A DNA stretch of 56,889 nucleotides from positions 1 through 56,889 of the forward strand of contig CANRAG010000004.1 of NCBI GenBank assembly GCA_947628515.1, in the 5' to 3' direction. The position numbers and the translations under genes are program-made. Numbering within the stretch: position 1 is the first letter of the stretch; each line of letters opens with the position of its first letter. Below, one piece after another: positions 9,290-17,798 of this stretch. The notes beneath the pieces are model-generated. The model did not search any database, was not told the DNA's origin, and saw nothing but the letters and a program-made list of their open reading frames with translations. This DNA comes from an uncultured Clostridia bacterium (GTDB taxonomy: Bacteria; Bacillota; Clostridia; UBA1381).

Positions 9290-9616
9290 CTACCCCTTTA
9301 TCTTTACCGGTATACCGCACACAACCCGGTATACAGTATCCGCCCTTTGCGCCACGCCGCACATTATTCGTCCGACCGTTTCGCGCCACTCGCGTTCGCG
9401 CCCGTCAACAGGCACGATACCCATTCCTATTTCATCGCAGGTCACGCACTCCGCGCTGCGCAGCATATCAAAGAACGCCTGTTCCGGTTCACCCCCATCT
9501 TCGATAAGCTGCCTTATGACCTCGTGAGCGTTATATAAAATCTTATCGCTGTCAAAGCCAAGCTTTTTTGCAAGCTCGCTCTTGCCCTGATACGCGCCGC
9601 CCGTTATTAAAACCAT
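9290..9616 (-). CDS. Short CobU-like P-loop protein
   Basis: A 108-residue protein with a CobU-type P-loop, ITGGAYQGKSELA, at its N-terminus and a conserved end region GMGIVPVDGREREWRETVGR resembling the CobU segment DEVGMGIVP. It lacks most of the middle of CobU, including the guanylylated-histidine region as normally spaced. A full-length cobU lies two genes upstream, so this is a second, reduced paralogue inserted between cobS and cbiB. Small stand-alone proteins of this type occur in other Clostridia cob operons to my recollection, and their role is not established. It could regulate or assist CobU, or handle another nucleotide step. Confidence 0.7.
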   Translation of the reverse strand: MVLITGGAYQGKSELAKKLGFDSDKILYNAHEVIRQLIEDGGEPEQAFFDMLRSAECVTCDEIGMGIVPVDGREREWRETVGRIMCGVAQRADTVYRVVCGIPVKIKG

Positions 9617-9617
9617 C

Positions 9618-10370
9618 TCACACCTCTTGTACCAAAATCACAGCCGCCGCCATCGCCAGCTCGCATACCTGCAAAAAGCAACCTGCCAAATCCCCCGTTA
9701 TACCCCCAAAATTTTTACGGCAGTTATAATAATGCCATATGAATACAACCGCCGCCGCTGCCGCCATTGCCGCGGCGCGTTTATAATCAAACGCCGCCGA
9801 AACCGCAGCGGCAATTATGAGCCATATTAAAAGCGCGGCTCGCGCAACCCGTTTGTTCGCCGCATCCGCAAACATATAAACCAGCCCGCTGTTTTTCGCG
9901 CATTTAAAGCATACCGCCGAAAATCCGCTGAGCGCGCGCGATATGACAAATCCCGCCGCGATGACGGGTATATCCCAAAGCTCCGCCATACTCCATATCC
10001 CTATACTTAGCATAAAATATACGCATGTCCATATTATCGCAAACGCGCCCACATGCGGGTCCTTCATGACCTCCAGCCTTTTTTCCTTATCCCCATAGGA
10101 GGACAGAGCGTCTGCCGTGTCTATAAAACCGTCCATATGTATGCCGCCGGTTATAATTAGCGGGATAACGCTCATAACCGCCGCGAACATAATGCCGCCG
10201 ACATTATATTTCAGCATAAGAGCGCCCGATACGTATATGACCGCGCCGATAATAACGCCTACCAACGGGAAAAAGCACATAACGTATTTAAGACTTTCAT
10301 CCCGCCATTTGACGCGCGGCACGGGTATGCGCGAATATATCGACAACGCCGTAATTAAAGACTGTATCAT
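9618..10370 (-). CDS. cobS: Adenosylcobinamide-GDP ribazoletransferase (cobalamin synthase)
   Basis: Membrane enzyme that joins adenosylcobinamide-GDP to alpha-ribazole (phosphate), completing the nucleotide loop. Signature SRIPVP near residue 13 and the metal-binding HMDGFIDTADALSSYGDKEKR region are present, followed by VMKDPHVGAF and several hydrophobic segments. Start chosen at 10370, where the ATG overlaps the cobU stop as ATGA and follows a GGAGGG. A start 18 codons further upstream would lie inside cobU and lacks the family's N-terminus. Confidence 0.94.
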   Translation of the reverse strand: MIQSLITALSIYSRIPVPRVKWRDESLKYVMCFFPLVGVIIGAVIYVSGALMLKYNVGGIMFAAVMSVIPLIITGGIHMDGFIDTADALSSYGDKEKRLEVMKDPHVGAFAIIWTCVYFMLSIGIWSMAELWDIPVIAAGFVISRALSGFSAVCFKCAKNSGLVYMFADAANKRVARAALLIWLIIAAAVSAAFDYKRAAAMAAAAAVVFIWHYYNCRKNFGGITGDLAGCFLQVCELAMAAAVILVQEV

Positions 10371-10891
10371 CCCGCTCCCTCCGGACTCTTTATTATATTC
10401 GGAACCGCGCACGCCACCTCGCAAACAACATCGGCCATGGCGGCGATGCGTTTATTAACCTCCGCAAGCGCGCGCTTATATGTCTCGGTATCCCCTTCGT
10501 AGCAAATGCCGTCCGAGAAAACCTCGTTTGTTACAATAACTAAATTCTCGCATGTATCGGCAAGATGCGAAACGCCGTCCGTTACACGCTTTATATAACA
10601 GCCGCCCGCGTCAAACATTTCGTTTGCGACAAGATTGGACAGACATTCAAGAAGCGCCGTCGCGTTTGGCGGAATTTCCAAATCCGCGTAATCCGTATAC
10701 CTTTCAACAGTCACAAATCCCTTGCCTTCGCGCAGCTTTCTGTGACGCGCGACCCTTTTTTTGCCCTCTTCGCCGTAGGGCTTCATTGCCGCCAAATATA
10801 TAAGCGTCCCTCCGCCGCAAAGCCGCGCGGCGCGGCGCTCGGCGTATTCGGATTTTCCGCTGCCGCTGCCGCCCGTTACCAGCTCAATCAT
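10367..10891 (-). CDS. cobU: Adenosylcobinamide kinase / guanylyltransferase
   Basis: Bifunctional enzyme that phosphorylates adenosylcobinamide and transfers GMP to it. P-loop VTGGSGSGKSEYAE is at the N-terminus; the ARHRKLREGKGF segment holds the histidine guanylylated in the family; VTNEVFSDGICYEGDTETYKR follows. About 174 residues, full length. Start placed at ATG 10891 rather than the GTG two codons upstream because its spacing from the AAGG site is better; both are possible. It overlaps cbiA by 8 bases and cobS by 4. Confidence 0.94.
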   Translation of the reverse strand: MIELVTGGSGSGKSEYAERRAARLCGGGTLIYLAAMKPYGEEGKKRVARHRKLREGKGFVTVERYTDYADLEIPPNATALLECLSNLVANEMFDAGGCYIKRVTDGVSHLADTCENLVIVTNEVFSDGICYEGDTETYKRALAEVNKRIAAMADVVCEVACAVPNIIKSPEGAG

Positions 10892-12233
10892 ATACACTCG
10901 CCTTCTTCATAAATCTTTCTATAAGCTGCGGGCACGATCTGTAATACAAATGCGGAAAGCCCGCGAAAAGGCTGTCGGTACAATGCATACATTCCCATGA
11001 CCGCCCTCCGTTCGGCTTCGACGCGATACAACTGCCGCCGTTTTCGGTGCTGTCCCAGTAGTGAAATTCATGCGCCTTTATTGTCTCGCCGCGCTTTATG
11101 AACTCATTGTCGCCCGACAAATTTACATACCCGAAACGGACAAGCCCGCTTGTTTTCAGCGCGCGGCCGGGTATTACGTCCGCCATATCATATACATGCC
11201 CGTCCTCGCCCTCCATAAAGCTGTGCAAATACATAAACCCTCCGCACTCGGCAAGGCAGGGCATACCGTTTTCCGTTTTTGTTTTTATATCGTAAAGCAT
11301 TCCCTTGTTGCGGCTAAGCTCCTTTGCGTATATCTCCGGATAGCCGCCGCAAAGGATTATGCCCCGTATCCCATCCGGCAGTCTGACGTCGTTTACGGGG
11401 CTGAAATATACCGGCTCCGCGCCCATGCTTTTTAATATATCGATATTGTCCTTATAGAAAAAACAGAACGCCTCGTCTCGCGCAATACCGATTTTAGCCT
11501 TATAGTCCGCCTGCGGCTTTATACCGTCGCAGTCGATAGCTTCGCAACCCCTCGCAAGCTCTGTCAGCAAATCAATATCCACCGTTTTTGAGATCGTTTC
11601 CGCGTTATGCGAAATAATTTTTTCCGTATCGCCGCCCTTATCGGGAGTTACCAGACCGAGATGGCGGCTTTTTATGCCATATTCAAGCTTCGGTATATAA
11701 CCCGCCGCCCTTATTCCGATTTCCCGCTCTATTACGGGCTTAAGCCGCGTATATACCGCTTCGCTTACGTTATTTAAAATGACGGCCTTTATCATACCGG
11801 ACGACCGTTTTACCAATCCCTTAATAACGGGAACCACGGTATACGCCATACCGTGCGCCGGAACAATCAGAACCGAGGGACAGTCAAGGGCCCGCGATAT
11901 GTCATACGAGCTCGCCTCCGCGCTATCCATCGATATTCCGTCATAATAGCCCATAACGCCCTCAATTACCGCCATGTCGCAGGATGCGATGTTATTCGCG
12001 AATATGAGCTTCAATTCATTCGGTGCTGAAAAGAACAAATCCAGATTTACGGCCTGCCTGCCGCACGCGGCTTCGCAAAACATCGGGTCGATATAATCCG
12101 GCCCGCATTTAAACGCCGCTGTTTTATGTCCCCTTTCTTTGAGCAGCCGCAGGAGCGCAGACGTGAAGGTGGTTTTGCCGCCGCCGCTTGCCGATGAGAC
12201 TATCATAATACGGGGTATATTAATCTTACTCAT
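10884..12233 (-). CDS. cbiA: Cobyrinate a,c-diamide synthase
   Basis: Glutamine-dependent amidation of the a and c carboxylates of cobyrinic acid. N-terminal ATP-binding motif SSASGGGKTTF, then FKCGPDYIDPMF, a family hallmark. The C-terminal amidotransferase domain carries the active cysteine in PCLAECGGFMYLH. 449 residues, normal. It overlaps cbiET upstream by 8 bases and cobU downstream, in the middle of the cobalamin block. HgcB-type or hydrogenobyrinate forms (CobB) are homologous, but the anaerobic gene set argues for CbiA. Confidence 0.95.
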   Translation of the reverse strand: MSKINIPRIMIVSSASGGGKTTFTSALLRLLKERGHKTAAFKCGPDYIDPMFCEAACGRQAVNLDLFFSAPNELKLIFANNIASCDMAVIEGVMGYYDGISMDSAEASSYDISRALDCPSVLIVPAHGMAYTVVPVIKGLVKRSSGMIKAVILNNVSEAVYTRLKPVIEREIGIRAAGYIPKLEYGIKSRHLGLVTPDKGGDTEKIISHNAETISKTVDIDLLTELARGCEAIDCDGIKPQADYKAKIGIARDEAFCFFYKDNIDILKSMGAEPVYFSPVNDVRLPDGIRGIILCGGYPEIYAKELSRNKGMLYDIKTKTENGMPCLAECGGFMYLHSFMEGEDGHVYDMADVIPGRALKTSGLVRFGYVNLSGDNEFIKRGETIKAHEFHYWDSTENGGSCIASKPNGGRSWECMHCTDSLFAGFPHLYYRSCPQLIERFMKKASVYD

Positions 12234-13464
12234 TTTCCGCTTCCTCGGATTTTTTCGTAACGCTGAAGATATACACCGGATTTTGCCCCACCATCATATC
12301 GTAATCGCCTGCCTTTTTCGATTTTGCAATATTGACGCTTGTTATCTCGCTGTCTAAGTTCAGTTCCCGTATGACGCGCATAGCCTCCGCCGCGGAATTG
12401 AGCGCCACCGTGTTTATTACAATCCTTACGGACGGATTTTTTTCAAGCGCGCATTTTACCGTTTCCATAAGCTTTCCGCCGCTGCCGCCTATAAACACAT
12501 GCGTCGGCGCGGGGAGATACTCCATTGCTGCGGGCGCTTCGCCGTTAATAATCATTATATTATCGCAGCCGAATTTGCAGCGGTTGGAGTTTATAAGCAC
12601 ATACCCCTCCGGTCTTTTTTCTATAGCGTACACCTTTATATCATGCGACACTAAAGAGGCCTCGACGGAAACCGAGCCGGTCCCGGCGCCGATGTCGTAG
12701 AGCACGCTGTCACTGTCAAGATTAAGCTTTGCCACAACGAGCGCACGGACACATTCCTTTGTCATGGGAACCTTATCCCGCGCAAATTCATCATCTCTGA
12801 GATGCTTGCCGAGCAGATTCAGCGGCGACGGATTTTCCACTATTACCGATACCGGGTTTTTTATCCCCTCGTTTTCCGCGTCGAACATATAGGATATTTG
12901 AGTTGACATAATATTTTCGTCGGCATATCCCAGGCGCGAGCCGATGTGTATTCCGCACCCTTCAAGCCCATAGCTGCCGAGCTGTGACATGAGGGGATTA
13001 ATATCGTTTAAATCGTTAAGGAGAACAAATGTATATTTACTGTCCCTCACAATATTGCAGAAGCTTCTTTTGTGAAAATAATCACTGTCCCCGTGCAGGC
13101 TTACAAACGCGGTTTCCGTTATGTCAATTCCGAGCCTGCCGCACATATACGAATACGAGGAGACGCCCGGAATATTTATAATCTCATAACCTTCAAGCGC
13201 GTCTCTGAGCTTTTTGGCGCCGCTGTAAAACGAAATGTCGCCCGAAAGCAGCACGGCTGCGTTTTCATATTCATCATGCGCGTCAAGGTATTCCTTTATC
13301 CTGTCCGCCGCATATTCCGTAAATACCGGCCTGCCGTACTCTGCCACGGCTTCAAGCATACGCTTCGCGCCGATAAACACATCGGCTGTCTTTATCGCGT
13401 CCGCCGCTTCCGCCGTTAATGTTTTATTATCACCCATTCCGAGCCCTATAAGATATACCTTCAT
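12226..13464 (-). CDS. cbiET: Fused cobalt-precorrin-7 C5-methyltransferase / C15-methyltransferase (decarboxylating), CbiE-CbiT
   Basis: Two methylations at C5 and C15 plus decarboxylation of the C12 side chain. Residues 1 to about 205 are a tetrapyrrole methylase domain (KVYLIGLGMGDNKTLT, LLSGDISFYSGAKKL). From about 225 onward is a class I methyltransferase with VLYDIGAGTGSVSVEAS as the SAM-binding loop and VFIGGSGGKLMETV, typical of CbiT. Start at 13464 uses an ATG overlapping the cbiD stop and preceded by GGAGG. The fused form equals CobL of the aerobic pathway in architecture. Confidence 0.94.
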   Translation of the reverse strand: MKVYLIGLGMGDNKTLTAEAADAIKTADVFIGAKRMLEAVAEYGRPVFTEYAADRIKEYLDAHDEYENAAVLLSGDISFYSGAKKLRDALEGYEIINIPGVSSYSYMCGRLGIDITETAFVSLHGDSDYFHKRSFCNIVRDSKYTFVLLNDLNDINPLMSQLGSYGLEGCGIHIGSRLGYADENIMSTQISYMFDAENEGIKNPVSVIVENPSPLNLLGKHLRDDEFARDKVPMTKECVRALVVAKLNLDSDSVLYDIGAGTGSVSVEASLVSHDIKVYAIEKRPEGYVLINSNRCKFGCDNIMIINGEAPAAMEYLPAPTHVFIGGSGGKLMETVKCALEKNPSVRIVINTVALNSAAEAMRVIRELNLDSEITSVNIAKSKKAGDYDMMVGQNPVYIFSVTKKSEEAENE

Positions 13465-14564
13465 CTGTACTCCTCCATAGTCCTGCTTATAAGTTCTTCG
13501 TCCCCGCCTCGGCACAGTCCGCCGTGCGCATTTGAAAACACGATAAACGCGTACCGTATACTGTCCCCGACGCGTTTTCTTATATAAAAGTCAATCCTGT
13601 TTTTTATCCTGTCCATAACCGGCTCAAGAAGACCGTATTCTTTAAGCGCCGAAATCGCCTCATCCGTCGCGGCGCTCCTTTCAATACGCTCCAGCAGCGC
13701 TATCGGAGCGCCGCATAACGCCGCGTGCGCGCAAAGCACCTCCATGCGTCCGTCGGCTGCGGATGAATGTGTATTCATGATACCGGCGGCAAGCTTTATA
13801 AGCTTGCCCGCGTGACCTATAAGCACAAAGCCCTTAAATCCCTTTTCGGCTATCATATCCATGGTATCGCCTATGTAATTACTGCATTTTACCGCCGCAT
13901 CTATATCTATTCCAAGCTCGCTTCGAGCATAGTCCCGCCCGTAATTTCCAGGAGTGATTATAACATAATCCTTTCCTGCGGCGCGCCGCACATTCAGCTC
14001 CGCTGCGACAGTATCCGTAATCGCCTTCGCGCTCATAGGCTCCACTATTCCCGATGTGCCTAAAACCGATATTCCGCCCTCTATTCCAAGACGCGGGTTG
14101 AAGGTCTTTTTTGCAAGCTCCGCGCCGTCCGGTATTGATATGACGATCCTTGCTCCGCATTCTGCGCCACATTCGTCGATTACGCCCGAAACCGCTTCGG
14201 CAATCATTATGCGCGGCACACTGTTTATTGCCGCGGCCCCCACAGGCTGGTCAAGCCCCGGCTTTGTAACCCTGCCGACTCCCTCGCCGCCGTCAATGGA
14301 TATGCCGTACCGCTCCTTTGTAACCTCCGCCCACACGAGCACGCCGTTTGTGATATCCGGATCGTCGCCCGAATTCTTCTTAACGGCGCATTTGGCGCTC
14401 AAAGCGTCGTATCGGGCAAAAAGTATTTCCGTCTCAATCCTCTTTCCCGAAGGGGTTATTATATGCTCGGCTACGACAGGTCTTTGCCGCAGCAGCATTT
14501 TTGCCGCCGCCTTCGCGGCTATAGCGGCGCAGGTTCCGGTTGTGTATCCGGATTTCATTCCCAT
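13461..14564 (-). CDS. cbiD: Cobalt-precorrin-5B C1-methyltransferase
   Basis: Methylates C1 of the corrin ring in the anaerobic pathway. The hallmark SGYTTGTCAAIAAKAA is at the N-terminus, and the central GEGVGRVTKPGL and GTSGIVEPMS motifs are present. Start placed at the ATG at 14562-14564, after GGAAGGGGG. The longer reading frame, 18 codons upstream, would overlap the -10 box of the promoter found at 14590-14618. It is the first gene of the second cobalamin block. Confidence 0.94.
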   Translation of the reverse strand: MGMKSGYTTGTCAAIAAKAAAKMLLRQRPVVAEHIITPSGKRIETEILFARYDALSAKCAVKKNSGDDPDITNGVLVWAEVTKERYGISIDGGEGVGRVTKPGLDQPVGAAAINSVPRIMIAEAVSGVIDECGAECGARIVISIPDGAELAKKTFNPRLGIEGGISVLGTSGIVEPMSAKAITDTVAAELNVRRAAGKDYVIITPGNYGRDYARSELGIDIDAAVKCSNYIGDTMDMIAEKGFKGFVLIGHAGKLIKLAAGIMNTHSSAADGRMEVLCAHAALCGAPIALLERIERSAATDEAISALKEYGLLEPVMDRIKNRIDFYIRKRVGDSIRYAFIVFSNAHGGLCRGGDEELISRTMEEYR

Positions 14565-14589
14565 ATCTATAACCCCCTTCCAATTATAC

Positions 14590-14618
14590 ATCATATCACA
14601 ATCCGCATCATATGGCAA
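14590..14618 (-). promoter_or_regulatory. Internal sigma-A-type promoter before cbiD
   Basis: On - TTGCCA (14613-14618) and TATGAT (14590-14595) are separated by 17 bp. The expected transcript starts about 20 bases before the cbiD ATG, leaving no room for a riboswitch. No terminator was seen between the upstream binding-protein gene (ending 14652) and this site, so read-through plus an extra promoter is likely. Confidence 0.55.
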
Positions 14619-14651
14619 CCAAAAACCGCGCGGGCGCGAATTAATATATCA

Positions 14652-16070
14652 TTACAGCATATCAAGCGCCGCGATTATCTCATTGTTTGTCACAGCTCTT
14701 TTCGGCTCAAAGCTGCCGTTACTTAGCGCAAACACTCCGTTATCGACAAGAGTCGTAACAATACGCGGGCTCTCGCAATCGGATAAATCCGAAATCGCGA
14801 TATTTTTTCCCGAAGCCTTGAACTCGCCCAGTACAAATACGGCCTTTGCAAGCTCCTCGCGCGTTACCTTGCCTTCGGGATAAAAATATTCCCTGTCCCC
14901 GTCCTTTGTCCACGTAACCGCGCCGGAATACACGGCGGTTTCGATACTGTCAAATTCGTCGTCCCGCCATTTTACATCCTCGAACATGCCGAATGTATGT
15001 CCCTTTGCGGGAGTATCATAATACTTTGACGAGCTTGGAACATATATTGGCATATGCTCATGCTTTACTATAATATCCGCAAATCCGGCTCTTGTCGCCT
15101 CGTTATCGTTTTTGTACGCATCATAATTATCCATTATTTCCGGATACAGAAACCGAGCCATTTCACGAACGCCCTTAACGTATCTGAACGTCGGCGAGGA
15201 AATAAGCTTTTCGTTTATGGTATATACCCGCTTATTTTTAACCGCCTTTATCGCTACGTATTCGTGCCGCTCCGCAATCGATTCGAGACTTCCCCCGGAG
15301 TTCATCGCGCCGCGCTGCGACACGTACACGTCAATATCATCAGCCTTTTCAAGCACCCTTTCAATGCCGTATTCGGCAATGGTGCTGCCCTCCTCGGACG
15401 GTGACGCGTCCTGCGCGGCATTTACGCCGCCCGCCGCCGTTATCGCTCTGCCCGCCATCGAATCGACCGTAGTTGTTCTGATATTGGTTTCGGTTGTTTC
15501 AAAAAACACTCTCTGTTTGGGTTCCGCGTCCTTTGTCATATTGCTGATTTGGTCAAGCTCCGCATGGAATTTTGACAGCAGCTCCTCCGCCTTTTGCTCC
15601 GTGCCGGTAACCATCGCAAGCTTTTTGATATAATCGTCAAATTCGTCAAGACTGTCGGGATAGAGCGATATAACGCATATATCCGCCCGACGGAGCGCCT
15701 CGACAAAGTCGGGCGCTTTGCGGGTTATAAACGGTCTTATTATAACCGCGTCCGGATTTGCTGCTATAACCTTTTCGGGATCCTCGCTGTAGTCGTACAT
15801 ATCCAGATTCGCCGCGTCGGGCGGGTATATCGCGGTATGATAATTTCCTATCAGCCTGTCCTCCGCGCCCAACGAATATAAATTCTCCGTATGCGCGCTG
15901 TACAGAGAAATAATCCGCTCTGCCGGGGCGTCGAGCGAAATTTCGCTGCCGTCGTCATCCGTGAAATAAATTGCCGCGTCGGAGCTTACCTCCGCAGTAC
16001 CGGCGCAAGCCGCAAGCGCCGTAATCATCACGGCGGCAAGCAGCATGCATATAAACCTTCTTTTCATCAT
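14652..16070 (-). CDS. ABC importer substrate-binding lipoprotein with C-terminal SLH repeats
   Basis: Extracellular binding protein of the iron-siderophore/B12 class. A lipoprotein signal MMKRRFICMLLAAVMITALAAC ends in a lipobox cysteine at residue 21-22. Residues about 35-310 resemble the BtuF/FepB-type fold (PAERIISLYSAHTENLYSLGAEDRLIG, then ANPDAVIIRP). Residues about 345-472 read as two S-layer-homology repeats: FEDVKWRDDEFDSIETA ... YFYPEGKVTREELAKAV, then ISDLSDCESPRIVTTLVDNGVF ... FEPKRAVTNNEIIAAL. The gene overlaps cbiK by 4 bases and follows its ATPase and permease, so it is their likely partner. Ligand could be a corrinoid, a cobalt chelate or a haem-like tetrapyrrole. Having both a lipid anchor and SLH repeats is odd. 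Confidence 0.8.
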   Translation of the reverse strand: MMKRRFICMLLAAVMITALAACAGTAEVSSDAAIYFTDDDGSEISLDAPAERIISLYSAHTENLYSLGAEDRLIGNYHTAIYPPDAANLDMYDYSEDPEKVIAANPDAVIIRPFITRKAPDFVEALRRADICVISLYPDSLDEFDDYIKKLAMVTGTEQKAEELLSKFHAELDQISNMTKDAEPKQRVFFETTETNIRTTTVDSMAGRAITAAGGVNAAQDASPSEEGSTIAEYGIERVLEKADDIDVYVSQRGAMNSGGSLESIAERHEYVAIKAVKNKRVYTINEKLISSPTFRYVKGVREMARFLYPEIMDNYDAYKNDNEATRAGFADIIVKHEHMPIYVPSSSKYYDTPAKGHTFGMFEDVKWRDDEFDSIETAVYSGAVTWTKDGDREYFYPEGKVTREELAKAVFVLGEFKASGKNIAISDLSDCESPRIVTTLVDNGVFALSNGSFEPKRAVTNNEIIAALDML

Positions 16071-16993
16071 TCTTCTTCGGCCTCGCCGTCAATTGCGTCC
16101 TGCACATGCTTTACGAATATGTCCTGTAGCTGCTTGTACTCACCAAGTCCCTTCTTAACGCCCGTGACCTCATATCCTTCCTTCTTAAGCTCCGTATACC
16201 ACGAGCCTTCCTCCTCGCCGCAAATGTCGTTTGTGGCATGGTCGCCCGCTACTATCATAAACGGGAGCAGCATGATTTTTGAAACTCCGCTTTTGGCAAG
16301 CTTGGCCTTAATATCGTCCATGTCCGGATACGCCTCAACCGTGCCCACAAACGTGTTTTCATAGCCGTCGGCATTGAATCGGTATGCCAGCGCGGAATAT
16401 GTAGCATTTGCGAAATGCTCCGTGCCGTGCCCCACAAACACCACGGCGGTATCGTCGGCTGTCATCTCCGGTATCTCCGCCGCGACGGCATGAATTACGT
16501 CCTCATAGTCCTCAACGGATGTAAGCATGGGCTTGCCGTACTTTACGGATACAAAATTCTCCTCATACGGTCGGCACAGTTCGAGCATTTCCTCATACTC
16601 ATACCCGTTCATAACATGTGTCGGCTGGACTATAACCGTGCCGTATCCGTCGGCCGTAAGCCTTTCCATTGCCTCTGTCACATTATCTATTTCCTCACCG
16701 TCGCGCTCTTTAAGCTTGTCTATAATAGTCTGACTTGTGAACGCGCGTCTTACGTCATAATCCGGAAACGACGCCTCGATTGCTTTCTCTACCGCGCCTA
16801 TTGTTGCTTCCCTTGTGTCATTATAGCTTGTGCCGAAGCTTACAACGAGAATGGCCTGTTTTGACGCGTCACCCTTTGCCGCGCCCTTTCCCTGCTCATT
16901 TGACGATGTTTCCTCCGCCGGCGCGCCGCACGAGCATAAGCCCGCCAACATTACTCCGGCCAAAGCCGCCGCTAAAATGTTTTTGATTTTCAT
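16067..16993 (-). CDS. cbiK: CbiK-type sirohydrochlorin cobaltochelatase, predicted lipoprotein
   Basis: CbiK inserts Co(II) into sirohydrochlorin at the start of the anaerobic cobalamin pathway. The mature domain (from about residue 45) starts AILVVSFGTSYNDTREATIGA, typical of CbiK. Both likely metal-binding histidine motifs are present: VFVGHGTEHFAN and MIVAGDHATNDI. Ahead of it lies a clear lipoprotein signal ending LAGLCSC and a Ser/Glu/Lys/Gly-rich linker, so the protein should be outside the membrane. A periplasmic CbiK is known from Desulfovibrio. The gene sits between the ABC ATPase and the binding protein, pointing to a role in metal or tetrapyrrole handling linked to import. No cytoplasmic CbiK or CbiX is in the window. 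Confidence 0.85.
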   Translation of the reverse strand: MKIKNILAAALAGVMLAGLCSCGAPAEETSSNEQGKGAAKGDASKQAILVVSFGTSYNDTREATIGAVEKAIEASFPDYDVRRAFTSQTIIDKLKERDGEEIDNVTEAMERLTADGYGTVIVQPTHVMNGYEYEEMLELCRPYEENFVSVKYGKPMLTSVEDYEDVIHAVAAEIPEMTADDTAVVFVGHGTEHFANATYSALAYRFNADGYENTFVGTVEAYPDMDDIKAKLAKSGVSKIMLLPFMIVAGDHATNDICGEEEGSWYTELKKEGYEVTGVKKGLGEYKQLQDIFVKHVQDAIDGEAEEE

Positions 16994-17033
16994 TTCCGAA
17001 AACCTCCTTGTAAAATTAGTGTCAGAGCGGAGA

Positions 17034-17795
17034 TCAGCCCCGCCCGTCTATATTCATAACGCGAAAGCCGCAATCGGTTATTTCGGCCTTCACATTAAAA
17101 ATATCGCTGAAAAATTGTTTGTTTAAAAGCTCCTTTGGCTTATCGTTATACAGCATAGCGCCGCCGCGCAGCGCGATTATCCTGTCGCTGTCGGAAAACG
17201 CCGTTTCTATATCATGGCGTATAAATATAACGCTCATGCCCGTTTCCGATATGAGCCGGCGCAGAAGCGCGATCATCCTAAGCCTCACGGCGATATCAAA
17301 GCCCGACATAGCCTCGTCAAGCAACAGAAGCTTAGGCTTCTGCGCCAACGCGCGAGCAAGCAGCACGCGCTGAACCTCGCCGCCGGAAAGATTACAAATA
17401 AGCTTATCTCTAAACGCTATTGTATCGGTCATATCCATTATGTCCAGAACGAATTTTCTGTCCCCGTCATTTAGTCTGCGCTTATGCGGATATAAGCCCA
17501 TTTCCGCCACCTCATAGCACGTAAACGGAAACGCGCAGTCCGTGCGCTGATATATGCAGGCTATCTCCCGCGCCCGCGCCCTTTGCTCCATTGCGTGGAC
17601 GCTTTGCCCGTTATATAAAACAGCGCCGCGCATGGGTTTTATCGCGCCGGACATTATAGAAAACAGTGTGGATTTTCCGCTTCCGTTCGCGCCGAGCAGC
17701 GAAACCAGTTCTCCGCTATCTATATTAAATGAAATATCCTCTATAAACGGCTCCTTCGTGTATGAGAAAGATATATTTTTTACTTCAAGCATCAT
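17034..17795 (-). CDS. ABC transporter ATP-binding protein (FecE/BtuD type)
   Basis: Drives the import system encoded around it. Walker A LLGANGSGKSTLFSI, Q-loop YQRTDCAF, signature NLSGGEVQRVLLARALA, Walker B LLLLDEAMSGFD and the switch histidine in FIRHDIETAF are all present. 253 residues, normal for the family. Separated from the permease by 3 bases. Two consecutive ATGs are available at the start. Usual substrates of this subfamily are Fe-siderophores, haem and corrinoids; the cob context favours a corrinoid or cobalt-related ligand, which is inference. Confidence 0.88.
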   Translation of the reverse strand: MMLEVKNISFSYTKEPFIEDISFNIDSGELVSLLGANGSGKSTLFSIMSGAIKPMRGAVLYNGQSVHAMEQRARAREIACIYQRTDCAFPFTCYEVAEMGLYPHKRRLNDGDRKFVLDIMDMTDTIAFRDKLICNLSGGEVQRVLLARALAQKPKLLLLDEAMSGFDIAVRLRMIALLRRLISETGMSVIFIRHDIETAFSDSDRIIALRGGAMLYNDKPKELLNKQFFSDIFNVKAEITDCGFRVMNIDGRG

Positions 17796-17798
17796 ATA

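Noticed and set aside
14565..14651. A second cobalamin riboswitch upstream of cbiD
   Set aside because: The interval is only 87 bp and lacks the GGTGxGAATCC and AGTCxGGATAC elements.
14056..14883. 275-codon frame on + across cbiD and the binding protein
   Set aside because: It spans two real genes on the other strand and their promoter; composition is shadow-like.
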